64,000 bases of DNA, from contig MNCI01016492.1 of NCBI GenBank assembly GCA_015680685.1, forward strand, positions 585,258 through 649,257, written 5' to 3'. The position numbers and the translations under genes were made by a program. This document shows positions 34,437 to 45,582 of this stretch, piece after piece; position 1 is the first letter of the stretch, and every line of letters starts with the position of its first letter. This stretch comes from Gnetum montanum (Eukaryota > Streptophyta > Gnetopsida > Gnetales > Gnetaceae). The notes under the pieces were generated by a model that searched no databases, was not told the DNA's origin, and worked only from the letters and a program-made list of their open reading frames with translations.

Positions 34437-36474
34437 TGAATGAAAACTCATTTTCAAGTTCCTTACAAAATATTGGGAAGGTATGGAATTATTGACTAAT
34501 TGAAAACTAATGGTGGAATGGGATGACAGACTCAACGTGCCCGGTCAACGGATCAATAAGCATATTACAACATTAGTGTTCATGACCATTGTGGTGAACA
34601 CTCATATATAAATGACATCCAAGGCTTGGCAGCTTGAAGAGAAAAAGAGAGAGAGAAAGAAGATGGAATGTATTACTGCCAATGTCGAGATTGCGCCTTC
34701 CATTGTTTATCCATAGCCATGCCACCAAACTTGCTCCTTTTGTAAATGATCTAGTTCCGGTTCATCCTGAGTGCTTCCTCCAAGCCCTATCCATTATTTG
34801 TATGATTTCCATCTACACACATAACACAGTCACAAATAAGCAAGGATAGATAATCCACAATGTAGTTGATACCTTGCCTCGATGTGAAGCTCATTGGCTG
34901 AGTTGTAATTATGGAAAAAATTTGTTCAGAGATTTATCACTAGCAACTACCCAAGGTGTAGGGGTTAGGCAATTAGTAAAATAGAAAAAATTGAAAAATT
35001 TTTGCTAGGGCCCCCACGACTAAGAGCGAACCCCCCAGTAGCTATAAGATGGAAAAACATGAGAACAAAAAAGATGAAAAATATCAATGGCAACGCAAAT
35101 AAAATGGATGTCAAGGATGGGGATGAAACAAAAAATGATTGATTGTAGGAAATGTTTGAGGGAAAGAAGTTAAAAATTACACCAAAAAGAAATGCTAGTG
35201 GGTCCTCCCCAAAGTAGGCTCATGCCCTTTATGCCCTGACAAACCCAAAAACTAAAGAGTTCGTAAGCTCTAGAAATGTCATTTGGAAGCAAGAGTTAAA
35301 AAATTACCCACAAGAATTCACCAAGGAAAAATAATGCATTAAGCCAGAATAGACTAAAGATAAAACCAACAATGAGGTGGAAAATGGGATGAAAGATGAG
35401 AGGAGAGAATGGAATGGAATCCCAAGAACAAGGTTGTGTAAAGCCCCTTGTGTATTTCATGGTTAAGATAACTGCTTAGAACTCATCCCAAATCCAAACT
35501 CAAACCAACAACATTCAGTGACCTCACATCAATACACTTGGCCAATCCATCCTCTTGAGGCAACAAGAATTATTTCACAAAGAGTGACCACCATCCCAAG
35601 AAGAGTGAGATGGAGAAGTAGGAAGTGAGAAAGGGCCTTAGTTAGAGGGAATCTTCAGGCATGGTTAACATGTCTTTCCAATGCCATAACCAATGCTTGT
35701 AGCCCATATTGCTTTATTATGTCTAAGGGTTGTGCTTTGAATTCTCACCTTTTTCTCCTTTTTCTTGATGTTTATGTGTGAGAACCATACTATGCAAAGA
35801 CTTATTTTTATTCACTCAGCTTCCTGATATTTGAACAATGTTAGAATGGCGGAAAACCCAAGAAAAAGCATCCAAGAACCCAAGAGAATGGCTAGTACCA
35901 ATGCATCAAATCCCCTTGAAGTCACACCCTTTTCATCGTTTGAGTCTTTCCTTGGTTTAAAAAAAATACCTAGCCACCAATTCATTAAAAAGATTACTTA
36001 GAAAAAGGGAACTGTATAGTTCCAAGCCAAAGGAGACCATAGAGTTGTATGGATGAGTGGACGGCTTGGGCTCATTGCTTGTTTTACCAAAAGAACCATA
36101 CCTTAATATCAGCATCATAATTCAAAGGTAAAAACCAAACATTAGCAATCAATATGATATAATTCAATCCACCATCATGAGTACTTATTAGATGATGAAT
36201 AAAAGTAAATCAAGCAAACAAAGAAATAGTAAAAACATGAACGATGGTGTAAAACAAAAATAAGAAAAGTTAAAAGAATGTGTAAAAAAAAATGTGTAAA
36301 ACAAAAATGTGTAAAAAGAAATTCAAAAAGAACTAAGGGCCTAGAATAGTTAGCATAGGTGGCCATCTCCCCCATGACTAAGTTGGAAGAAGGAGATCTA
36401 AACTAGTGAGTAGGGTTGTTCATTAAGAGAGGTAGCATGTGTACTAGCTGTCCTAAGCTCCTGGAAAGGTTTGG
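34437..36474 (-). other. Conserved 3' noncoding block of element B
   Basis: About 2 kb between integrase and the polypurine tract. It aligns in patches with 1-1509 and 59640-61775, yet has no conserved reading frame. In some Athila elements this position holds an envelope-like gene; none is visible here. The frame at 36175-36375 runs through a repeated ttttacacattttt motif and is not a gene. The frame at 34634-34849 is also unsupported. Confidence 0.7.
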
Positions 36475-37600
36475 TTTATTGCATGTTGATCAAAAGTTTC
36501 TTATCCAGGCTCTTAGGTTTGTATATTGTCATGGCCCTTGAAGGAAAATTTGCATAAATAATATAAGGTCCTTCCCATAGCGTTTGAAATTTAGTACGTT
36601 GTGGCACATGTGTGGGATTCCAGTAGAGAACCTTATCTCCTAGCTGATATTTAACTTTCCTAATTCTTAGGTCATGACATTGTTTATTGAAGGCCTTGTG
36701 CAATTTTTTAGATGATAGGGTAGCTAATTGATTTTCATCTAGCAAGTTAAGGATTACTAACCGTTGTTTCTGTGCTAGATCAAGGTCAAGGTTGAGGTCA
36801 CATGCCATGGATAGTGTACGGAGCTCAGTTTGAATAGGAAGAGTTGGTAATTTACCATACACTAACTCATAGGGAGAGTATCCTGGAGGGAGTTTCCATG
36901 TGGAGTGGTATGCCCAAAGAACATTGTTTAGTTAGTGCTTTAGTCCCACCTAAACTTATGGTTCTTATCGGTATCTTTGTAATCTCCCTGCTAGTGACTA
37001 CTGCTTGACCATTTGCTTAGGGGTGGTATGGTGTATCCAATTTATGCTCAACCCCTAAGAATTGCATTAATTTCTAAAAATTTGCACCTGTGAAGTGTGT
37101 ACCATTATCTAAAATAACTGCACGTGGCACACCAAACCTATTTATGATTTGTTGAACAAATCGTGTAGCTGTAGATGATGTACAATCTTTAACAGTAGCT
37201 ACTTCGGCCCATTTTGTTAGGTAATCAATGGAAAAAATAATATAAGCTTTTCCATTGGACTTTGGGATAATTGACCCCATAAAATCAATTCCCCAAATGT
37301 TGAAGGGTTCTAACAGTTGAATCCATTGTTGCAGACCCTCCATCCTAGCAGTCATTGCCCCATCACATTGATAACACTCACAAGATTGGATGAAATGATG
37401 GGCATCTCGAAATAATGTAGGCCAATAATATCTTGCAAGGAGGATCTTGATGGTTTTTCATCTCCTAGCATAATGATCCCACAAGGACCCTCATAAGTAT
37501 CTTGGAGAACTCGCAGTTGATTAAATCGGGAATATACCATTGAACCAAGCCATCGGGACACACTTTGTAAAGTTGCCCATTGATCTCCATAAAGTACTTA
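36475..37600 (-). pseudogene. Integrase pseudogene of element B
   Basis: The zinc-binding start (HHFIQSCECYQCDG) is frameshifted near 37355. The core has WGIDFMGSIIPKSNGKAYII (first catalytic Asp), then TRFVQQIINRFGVPRAVILD and NGTHFTGANF (second Asp). A stop follows, then EHKLDTPYHP, another stop and ANGQAVVTSREI. In this last motif the catalytic Glu (GQ.EV) is Val (codon 36999-37001, minus), so the DDE triad is incomplete; element C keeps Glu at this place. The C-terminal part (36476-36862) has YQLGDKVLYWNP and the GPY module LWEGPYIIYANF. The protein would insert the element into the genome; this copy cannot. Confidence 0.8.
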
Positions 37601-37639
37601 GCTCAGTGAAGAAACTGTTGTTTCTTCTTAAAGTTTAAC

Positions 37640-39060
37640 TCTTGTGGTGTTTTTTGGGTGAGAAGATAGGTAAGAATGCTACTATACCAATTTGTCTCTA
37701 TGGGTGATTAATTATTTACTACACCAGCAAAGAGGAATTCATCAGGGAAATGATCAAAAATTGGATAATCATCCTCTTTGTTGTCCTATCACAACTGAGA
37801 TAAATGATCAACAACTACATTCTTAGTGTCATTGCAATCGATCATTGTTAAATCAAGCTCTTGTAAGATTACAAGCTATCATATGATATAGGGGCTTACC
37901 ATTGGCTTATTCATGAGGAACCGAATTGCACTATGATTTGTATGTATATATACTTTATATCCCAATACATAGTGTCTAAAATTTTCTAGTGCAAAAACTA
38001 CAACCATTAATTCTTTCTCTATGGTAATGTAGTTAAGTTGTGCACCAACAATACTTCTGCTTGCATAGTGGATGTAATAAGGACGCTTCTGGTCATCTAA
38101 CTATGTAAGTACAACTCCTAAAGCATAGTTGGATGCATCAATCATGATATGGAATGGTTTGGACTAGTCAGGAGCTTGTAGAACGGGTGTTTCTACTAGC
38201 TTTTTTTTCAGAGTTTGGAAAGCTAATTCACATTCCCTGGTCCACTTGAAAGGTACATCCTTTTTCGTTAATTCTACCAATGGTTTGGAAATCTTTGAAA
38301 ATTTCTCAATAAATCTTCTATAGTAGCCAGTATGTCCAAGGAAGGACCGAATATCTTTGATAGTTTTTGGTTGATGGGTAATTCCTTGGATAATTTTGAT
38401 TTTTTTGGGGTCTACCTCTATCCCTATGTGTGAGATTTTATGCCCTAGTACTACGCCTTCTTAGACCATCAAATGGATTTTCTACCAGTTGAGCCTCAAA
38501 TTGGTTTCTTCACATCTTTTTAACACTTGCTCCAACCAGTCCAAGGCTTGATCAAAGTTTGCTTCATAAGTGGAGATGTCATCCATAAAGACATCCATGC
38601 CATTCCCTATCTGCTATTGGAATATGCTTAGAACTAGTCATTGAAATGTTGTAGGGGCATTGCACAAGCCAAACGAAATCTGTTTGTATGCAAATGTTCC
38701 ATAAGGACTGGTGAACATAGTCTTGGCTTGGTCTTCTGGGGCTATTTGTATTTGGTTATATATGCTATATCCATCTAAAAAATGTAATAGAAATGCCTTG
38801 CAATCGTGTCTAAGACTTGGTTAACAAATGGAAATGGAAAGTGATCTTTGAATGTTGCCATAGTTAGTAGCCTAAAATCTATGCACATCCTCCATTTACC
38901 TCCCTTTTTAGGCACAATAACTAAGGGGTTAACCCATTCGCTATCAGCAATGTGGTATATGAACCTAGCCTTGAGAAGTTGTTTGATTTCTTCCTTAACT
39001 ACTTGCTTCAGCTTAGGGTTCAATCGCCTTTGCAGTTGTCTTTGAGGCTTCATGGAGGGG
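37640..39060 (-). pseudogene. RT and RNase H pseudogene of element B
   Basis: The RT begins MKPQRQLQRRLNPKLKQVVK, then SEWVNPLVIVPKKGG and RMCIDFRLLTMATFKDHFPF (38775-39053). A short gap leads to KQISFGLCNAPTTFQ and the catalytic box FMDD (minus, about 38578-38590). The thumb has RSFLGHTGYYRRFIEKFSKI. RNase H follows (about 38160-37760) with FHIMIDASNYALGVVL (first catalytic Asp) and YITIEKELMVVVFALENFRH (catalytic Glu). Order and motifs match Athila. Several stops replace Gln or Trp codons. Confidence 0.85.
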
Positions 39061-39439
39061 TTAGTGTAAATTCTATGTTAGAATATCCTATGATCTATTC
39101 CAGTTAATTTAGGATATAACCAAGCAAAGGATTTCAACCATTTATTTATTACCTTTAGTAGTTCTTCTTTCTATTGAGGAGCAAGTTTAGCATTGATAAT
39201 TACCGATTTTCCATTTTTAAGGAACGTCTATTCCATACCAGTGGGCAATGGTTTTAGCTCAAGGGTCTCCTACTTAAATTTCTCAAGGATTTCCAACTTC
39301 CCCCAGTTGATATTTTTGAGGTTAAAGTTTAGAAGTTAGCAGTGGACTTGCTCTAATGCGTCTATGCTATCGATGTAAGTGCAAGTCAAACCCTCAGTTG
39401 CTTCCATGCATATGACTAAACTACTTTCTTGATCAGCTA

Positions 39440-39970
39440 TCAGCCACTAGGTGTCTTCCTATCATGTGGCTGTTGCATATAGGCATGGTTGTATGTTAGT
39501 CACTTGTGCGCACTGATTGCATGCAGAAAATGCTAAACTTTGCACAAACCATGACCTCTGCACATAATTACACCTTGTATCACTGTATGCAATGCACGAA
39601 ACTTTCTTCTTCTCGATCTTTCCAAATTTATTTTCCTTTGATATTTCTTGGGAAAGATCATAGATTCCTAGGTGTGCATCGATGGTGCTTAGCCATGCTC
39701 TTTCCATTATGATTGGGAAGTTCCCCTTACCATTGTTTACTTGAATTACTAGGAAGTTAGCTTGGTATGACCACCCACAAATAGTGGTAACAATGTCTTC
39801 CACTAGTCCCAATGGAACAATGATGGACTTGTGGGCCAACTCTAGATGGATGTTGCTCTTTTTCAATGGAGGCAGGTTCTAGGCGTTTTACATTTTTTGA
39901 GAAATCAAGTTGACATTGAAACCTGAATCCAAAAGAGCCTTGCATGGTGCATTTTTAGCAATTTTTAAGT
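39440..39970 (-). pseudogene. Aspartic protease pseudogene of element B
   Basis: Minus-strand translation: CKALLDSGFNVNLIS with an intact D-S-G active site. Two stops follow, then IHLELAHKSIIVPLGLVEDI and FPIIMERAWLSTIDAHLGIYDL. The latter corresponds to the conserved PIILGR.FL.T.... flap end of Athila proteases. It separates gag from RT. The same block is present in C (58440-58800) and, eroded, in D (about 51500-51700). Confidence 0.75.
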
Positions 39971-40199
39971 ATATTATAGGACTCCTAGGGTCAAGGAATT
40001 TCTTGGGAAGATGGCTAGCTTTGATTCAATCGATGATGACATGTGTTAGCATGATCGTATGTATTGAGTGTAGTGATTGGGTTGAAGGAGGCTCCGAAGT
40101 TTTGATTGATACTGGGGCATCTAAGGAATTAGATGCTTGTGATTGCAAGGGCTTGGTTGGTCTGTTGGTTTTAAAGAAAGGTCTTTTCTTCACTTGGTT

Positions 40200-42640
40200 G
40201 TTAGAACTAATAGTAGGTTGAGAGTTAACAACCCTTGTGGCATTACATTGTTATGGCTGGGTAGGGATTTCACCCTGCATAGCTGGAGTAGGTGGTAGTG
40301 GAGCTATTGGTGGAAGAGATGTGGCCAGATGATAAGGATGATATGCTTGTGGAATATCACCCCTAGAAGAGGGAGTCCCATAATACTTGTGGGTTTGGTA
40401 GTGAGGTTGAGAAGTGATGTAACCAATAGAGTCATGTGGGGAGATTGGCTGCTGCACGTAATATCCATACGGGTTAGGTTGTTGGTAAGGATATTGTTGC
40501 CTTGGTGGTGGCATTGGTAAGGATATTTTTGCCTTGGTGGTGGCATTTCCCATGATTGTGGGTGTTTCCACTATTCATATTGCTCAGTCAGTTGTGGTGG
40601 AGTTCCATTGGGATAATATGTTAAGGGTTGTTAGGACTGCATTGGGTTACCTTGAGGATAAGGTAACCTTTGGGGTGTTTGCCTTTTGTTTAATCGTGGG
40701 TTGAGTGCATACACCCCAAAATTCTATAGATGTGAGATTATAGGGAAACATCCATTAGGATGGTCATATTGACATATCTCACATCCACTATCATTTTCTG
40801 TTTCCAAATCCACAACCTCTTCAATGATGGTAACTTTGCCCTTACCCTTGCTACATGCATGTTCAACTTCTCTCTTTTTTCTTTTTTCATGATCACTACC
40901 TTTCTTTCTAGACTCCTCTACTATTTTAAGCATAGAATGAAATCTATTGTTTAGGGAATCCCACATTTGGTCTACCTTTGTCAATACTTCTGATGTCAAC
41001 TTTTAGATAGAAAATTTTTTCCTATTCACCATCTCTTCGAGTGGTGACTCTTCTTCATCCTCACAAAATCTTACTCCCCTCTTTCTGAGGGAAGGATCTC
41101 GATTATACTCTTCCACACTTTCTCTCTTCCATAGCTCACCTTTTTTCTTAGAAAAATGCTCCAATAGTCTTTGAATTTGATGGGACCTAAGCTCGAATAG
41201 TCTTCCTTGGGCATAAGTCCCAAGGGTTCTTCTCATTTCATGCCTAAGACCATCCATGAGATGGCGTAGTTGATCCCTTTGCAAATAACCATGGCCAAGA
41301 AAATGGTGTAATAGTGCATAATATCAGCCCATGGTAGCATCCAAGGGTTCATGTCCTCCTTGTTTCAAGCCTTGAATTTTCTTTCACAAGTTAGACACTT
41401 AGGAGTATGTTTGGTACTTGTCATTAAATAGTTCTAACATAGTACTCCACCTACGAATGGATTCTGATTCTAAGACTGGTACCAGCTTCTTGCTTCTTTA
41501 ACTAATGTCCATGGAAAAAACTTAAGTTTTTTCCATTATTTCTCTATGTTTTGTAAGGCACACACATCATGGAATTCTTGTAAATGATTTTGAGGATCAG
41601 CGTTGTATCCCCCTTCAAAACATGGGATGTTGTTCATATCTAATATCTTGATCCTACTATCTTTTTGATGCCTTGTTGGAATTATAACAGCCTCAATTAT
41701 GCCCAACATACTTTGAGTAGCAATGAGGGGTTCATCATGATCATCTCATCCATGGTGTCTATGATGCCTACATTGTTCGCTACTCTCCCTTTTTCTATGT
41801 CGTGACTCTCTAGAGTGCCCTCGTTCCCTTTTCTGGCTATTTCATCTATGACTTCCATTTTTCCTATCTTTATCCCCATGGTCTTTTTCCTTATGACTAC
41901 TTCCAGATATTGAAGGAGAGGGTGAAGGAGATGATGAAGGTGAAGAAGAAGGAGAACCATCACCATGATGGTCTTTGCTACCTTCTCTTTTGCAATCTCG
42001 GCCCGATTGCGATTGTGATCAGAATGTCCACTTTTATCATGAGTTCATGTCCCTTTTTTGAACCCTTTGTGTCTATGGGTATTAAAACCTAGGTTATAAA
42101 TAGTGGAATGAATGTTCGGATACACAACCCCTTGGTCAAAGTCAAGGGGAGGAACATCGTTGTGTGGGCGATTGCCTAAGGTAGGTTCACCACCCTCATT
42201 TTCACTTAAGACATGTGGGACATCCTAGGACCACTTACCCTTCAAAGACTTATGATGTCTCTCCTGTTGCAAGTCCCTTTGATGTTTTGTATCTGTGGGA
42301 TGGTATTCTCTTGAGTCATGGTTTTTCACAACGTATTCTATGTGTAAGTGCGGCGTGCCAATTCATGTGAGAGCACAAAGAAGCATGCTTGGGACTGAAT
42401 GATTGGGAGGTAATACTATGTTACCTTTTAAGTCTTACCAATGCAGTTATTCATCTTGATGGAGGATGAAGGTGAAGTTTGGTATATACTCATCAAGATG
42501 AATATACCACTTGAACTTGTTGAGGGACTGGTGGATCAATGTCATGTGCTTTACGCTACTAAATGTTTCTTGTTTTAGACCTAGGCAGTGAGGCACTTTT
42601 GTACGAAGAAGGAGACATAATTATCTATTCAGTGTTTAAT
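40200..42640 (-). pseudogene. gag pseudogene of element B
   Basis: Gag of an Athila-type element in fragments. The N-terminal part near 42500 reads KWYIHLDEYIPNFTFILHQD, conserved in C (near 55890). A low-complexity His/Leu and Arg/Asp-rich section lies at 41697-41966. The capsid-like part near 41620-41480 includes DPQNHLQEFHDVCALQNI, typical of Athila Gag. An acidic section follows (41003-41284). Near 40743-40783 there is CEICQYDHPNGC, a C-X2-C-X3-H-X3-C knuckle, slightly shorter than the usual C-X2-C-X4-H-X4-C. The C-terminus (40251-40571) is rich in Pro, Gln and Tyr. Frameshifts separate these parts. Confidence 0.7.
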
Positions 42641-42732
42641 GTATTCTTATTTATTATTTTCTCAACCAACCTTAAGGATTTGTTCCAATGATGTGAATGA
42701 TTTCCTATGTTATAGTTAATGCACAAACAACT

Positions 42733-42753
42733 AAGTCCTTGGCAACGGTGCCA
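42733..42753 (-). promoter_or_regulatory. Primer-binding site of element B
   Basis: The minus strand reads TGGCACCGTTGCCAAGGACT directly after the 5' LTR. The core differs by one base from the TGGCGCCGTTGCC site typical of Athila elements. It would pair with the 3' end of a host tRNA to prime minus-strand synthesis. Confidence 0.75.
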
Positions 42754-43584
42754 AAATGAGTGGTGAGGTATCCCTACACTCAACCATACAAATATGAGCA
42801 TTTCACGCACAATCTGGTCAAACTCCAAGGACTAAGTGCTTATGCACCCTTGTGGAATAAGGATAGGTTGGTTGATCATTGTCTTCTCAAACTTACCTAG
42901 ATGTCACGATTTTATGGTTAAGTAAGTTTGAGGCATATGATTTTTATAGCTTTTATGTTTTTATGTCCTGTGCTAGTAGGGAAGGAGAGAGGTAACTAAG
43001 TGACTAATTGAAATTAACTACTCATTAACTAAGTTCTAACTAATCCTAACACCATCATTCGTTCCCACTTGCTGTACACATCCTGAACTAGTGCAACACT
43101 GCTGAGATTACCAAACGCTAATCATTACTAGGTTACTAAGTATTACATGCATGCTCGAAGTGGTCATGCTTGTGTAATTTAATAATTTTCCTAATTGATC
43201 AAAATGAATTGCTGTGCTAATAACATAAATGTAAAGTGCATAAAATAAAATAAATGCATAAGAAAATAAAATAAAAGAAATGCGTAAGAAAACAAATATC
43301 AAGTGCTGCAAGGATGAATCAAAGAGCTTATCTTTATCACCAATATAATGATGTGCTTAGGTACATAAATGCTTGAATAAAGATTCGTCCACACTTAGAC
43401 CTCCTATTGAAGGTACTTGGAAAATACTCTAACTTTCAAATAGACTAGAAGAGTTTCACTACTTGACTGCTAAAAGACTTCCTCCCAATTGTGCACCTGG
43501 GCACTGTATTTATAGGCTTGGGAGAAACTACTCTAATAATTAGAATAACTACTAGAGTAACCGCTAGGGTAACTGCTCTCATTA
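42754..43584 (-). repeat. 5' LTR of element B
   Basis: About 831 bp, colinear with 33563-34424. On the minus strand it starts TAATGAGAG (TG changed to TA) and ends ...CACCACTCATTT next to the primer site. TATA box at 43507-43514. Confidence 0.85.
43507..43514 (-). promoter_or_regulatory. TATA box in 5' LTR of B
   Basis: Minus-strand TATAAATA, 70 bases inside the LTR. This LTR would have driven transcription of the element RNA. Confidence 0.6.
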
Positions 43585-45007
43585 GCTACCAATCTTTGCA
43601 TGTTTGCATGAACTTTCGCTAGTTTCTCCTACTAGTACTTAAGGTATTTCTTCCTTTATTCTTTTTATTCTCTCCCTTAAGCAACCTTTGATTCTTATTT
43701 TCCAACTCTCTATTCACTTTTCTTATTACAATTAGATCCATAGTTATTTCAGTGATCGTTATTTTTGATAATGATGCATTAAAGATGACTGTTTCCTTCT
43801 TCATTTCCATATACTATTGCTTAGGATTAAGCTATTTAAATATCTCATATTATGGAAGGATAGATGAATGAAGGATTAGATTTGAAAAATGGAATTTTAG
43901 TTACACAACTTCAACTATCAAATATTAATTAAGTGATGTAGCTTCTTGAATTTTCATCTTAATGATAATGAACTTGCTTCTTGTTTTGATGAGTGCTGAT
44001 AAGGTAGAAGTGATGTCTTTAGGAAGGTCCAAGGCATTAGAGAACCATGGTCTAATACATACTAGTCTTTCCCATGCTTCTTGATGTTAAAATATACTCG
44101 TTCCTCTTAATCTAGTTCTTGTAGATATCTAGATGTTTGCCAGGGTAGTGATGTATGGAATTGGCACTACAAGAACATTTAGAACATCTCTTATCCTATA
44201 TACCATTACTGCTATTGTTCTTTATTATTCCTTTTTTTTAGCAAGATGACCATTGTCACTCCTTTTATTTCTTCCAACATCACAAATAAGAATCAAAGAT
44301 TGCTCAAAATTTCTAGCATTTACTTAGTAGGTAGGGATATTATAGATCCTCTAGCTATAGGGTTTGCTTGCATCATGATTTGGCTTCATTATGCTATGAC
44401 TAGATTGAAGAGTTAATCTTATGATTAGGTAATCATTCATGTAACTTCATTGAGGTAACTTATTGTAGAACGGTATTCTTCTATTGCTTCTATAGGTGCT
44501 TGATGAAATGCTATAGGTATTCAATTCTTATTCTATTAATTAAGATTTTAATAGTACTTCATGTGTCCAATGGTGAAGTTGGAACCTTTTTTTAAAGTCT
44601 CAACAGTAACTTATCCATCATGATATCTTTATAGGATATCATTATGGACTTTCAAAGAATGTCATTTGAATAACAACTGATTCTCATTCTTCTAGAATGT
44701 TTTTTGATTAGACACAGGAAAGGGACTATATTCCTACCTTTTTCAAGTACTTCTGAATCTCTGGGAAGATGAGTTATGATAGGTTGATATGGAATTTTTT
44801 GCTGAGCACTACATACTTTCTTGTTAAAATGGATATGATCATGTTAGATCATAAACTAAAATTGATGTGGTATATGACATGATATTAAAGTGGATCCTTT
44901 TAGCTTGGATGAGCTCATTGTATATCTTCTTGTTCATCCCATAATAATGGTCATCGACTTCTTCTTTCTCTTCTAGTATGATTTTGTAAACAACTCTACA
45001 ACTTATT
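43585..45007. other. Unassigned stretch between element B and LTR copy 2
   Basis: No gene or recognisable retroelement domain. If the LTRs at 31927 and 45008 belong to one element, this and 32501-33562 would be its internal DNA, but no gag, protease or RT motif was found on either strand. The open frames at 43619-43810 and 44839-45045 (minus) are lysine- and glutamate-rich and could be gag scraps; this is unproven. Confidence 0.35.
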
Positions 45008-45582
45008 TGTGATACCCTATTCCTAGATGTCATAGGAAATTTCAAATATATGTTATATTAGAAATTATGCATAAGAAGAAAATATACCAAACATCAAATA
45101 TCTGTAACATTTGACATTATGCATGATGAAAATAATAGAGAAAATATAGAAGAAAAAGGAGAAGAATGCTTTATTGATGTGTAATAGTGTATTTGGATCA
45201 TGCCTTGAGAGTGTTTTTTTGGGGTTTTCTTCCTTTGGCACCTATTTCTTAGAGACAATACAACACTGCCACCACAGTTAGGCCTACAAGAAACCAAAAG
45301 GAATGGCCAATCCACTTGCTATTCCACTTCACCTAGCACCTGTCACTCACCTTTGTCAGCTCTGCAACTCCATGCTAGCATGACCTATAATGCTTGGGTA
45401 TAAATGCCTTAGTAAAAAACTTAAAGGTCACCTCAAGATACATGTATGTTATTATAATGCACCCTTTTGGTTCTCAATTATAACACTTCCTTTTGGGTCT
45501 TGTTATGATAACAATAACACTTGTTATGAAGAGGCACCATCTTTGTTATATAGCATCACGATTTTGGAATAGGGACGTTACA
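45008..45582 (-). repeat. Chromovirus-like LTR, copy 2
   Basis: 575 bp, colinear with 31927-32500 and agreeing at roughly 75-80% by eye. On the minus strand it starts TGTAACGTCCC and ends GGGTATCACA. Its immediate flanks (TTATT and TCATG) do not form a target duplication. Same orientation as copy 1. Confidence 0.65.

Larger units (their letters stand above)
33563..43584 (-). mobile_element. Athila-type Ty3/gypsy element B, structurally complete
   Basis: A minus-strand element of about 10.0 kb: 5' LTR 42754-43584, primer site 42733-42753, gag, protease, RT, RNase H, integrase, a 2-kb noncoding block, polypurine tract 34425-34436 and 3' LTR 33563-34424. Protein motifs and the TGGCACCGTTGCC primer site fit the Athila lineage. 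Every coding domain has stops or frameshifts, and no clear target-site duplication is left (GCAAT versus GCTAC). There is no envelope-like frame after integrase, unlike some Athila elements. LTR1/LTR2 of a chromovirus-like element lie outside it. Confidence 0.85.

Noticed and set aside
36175-36375. A hydrophobic frame after the integrase of B, in the place of an Athila envelope-like gene.
   Set aside because: It is a translation of a repeated acaaaaatgtgtaaaa-type motif, has no start or domain in common with C, and is not conserved.
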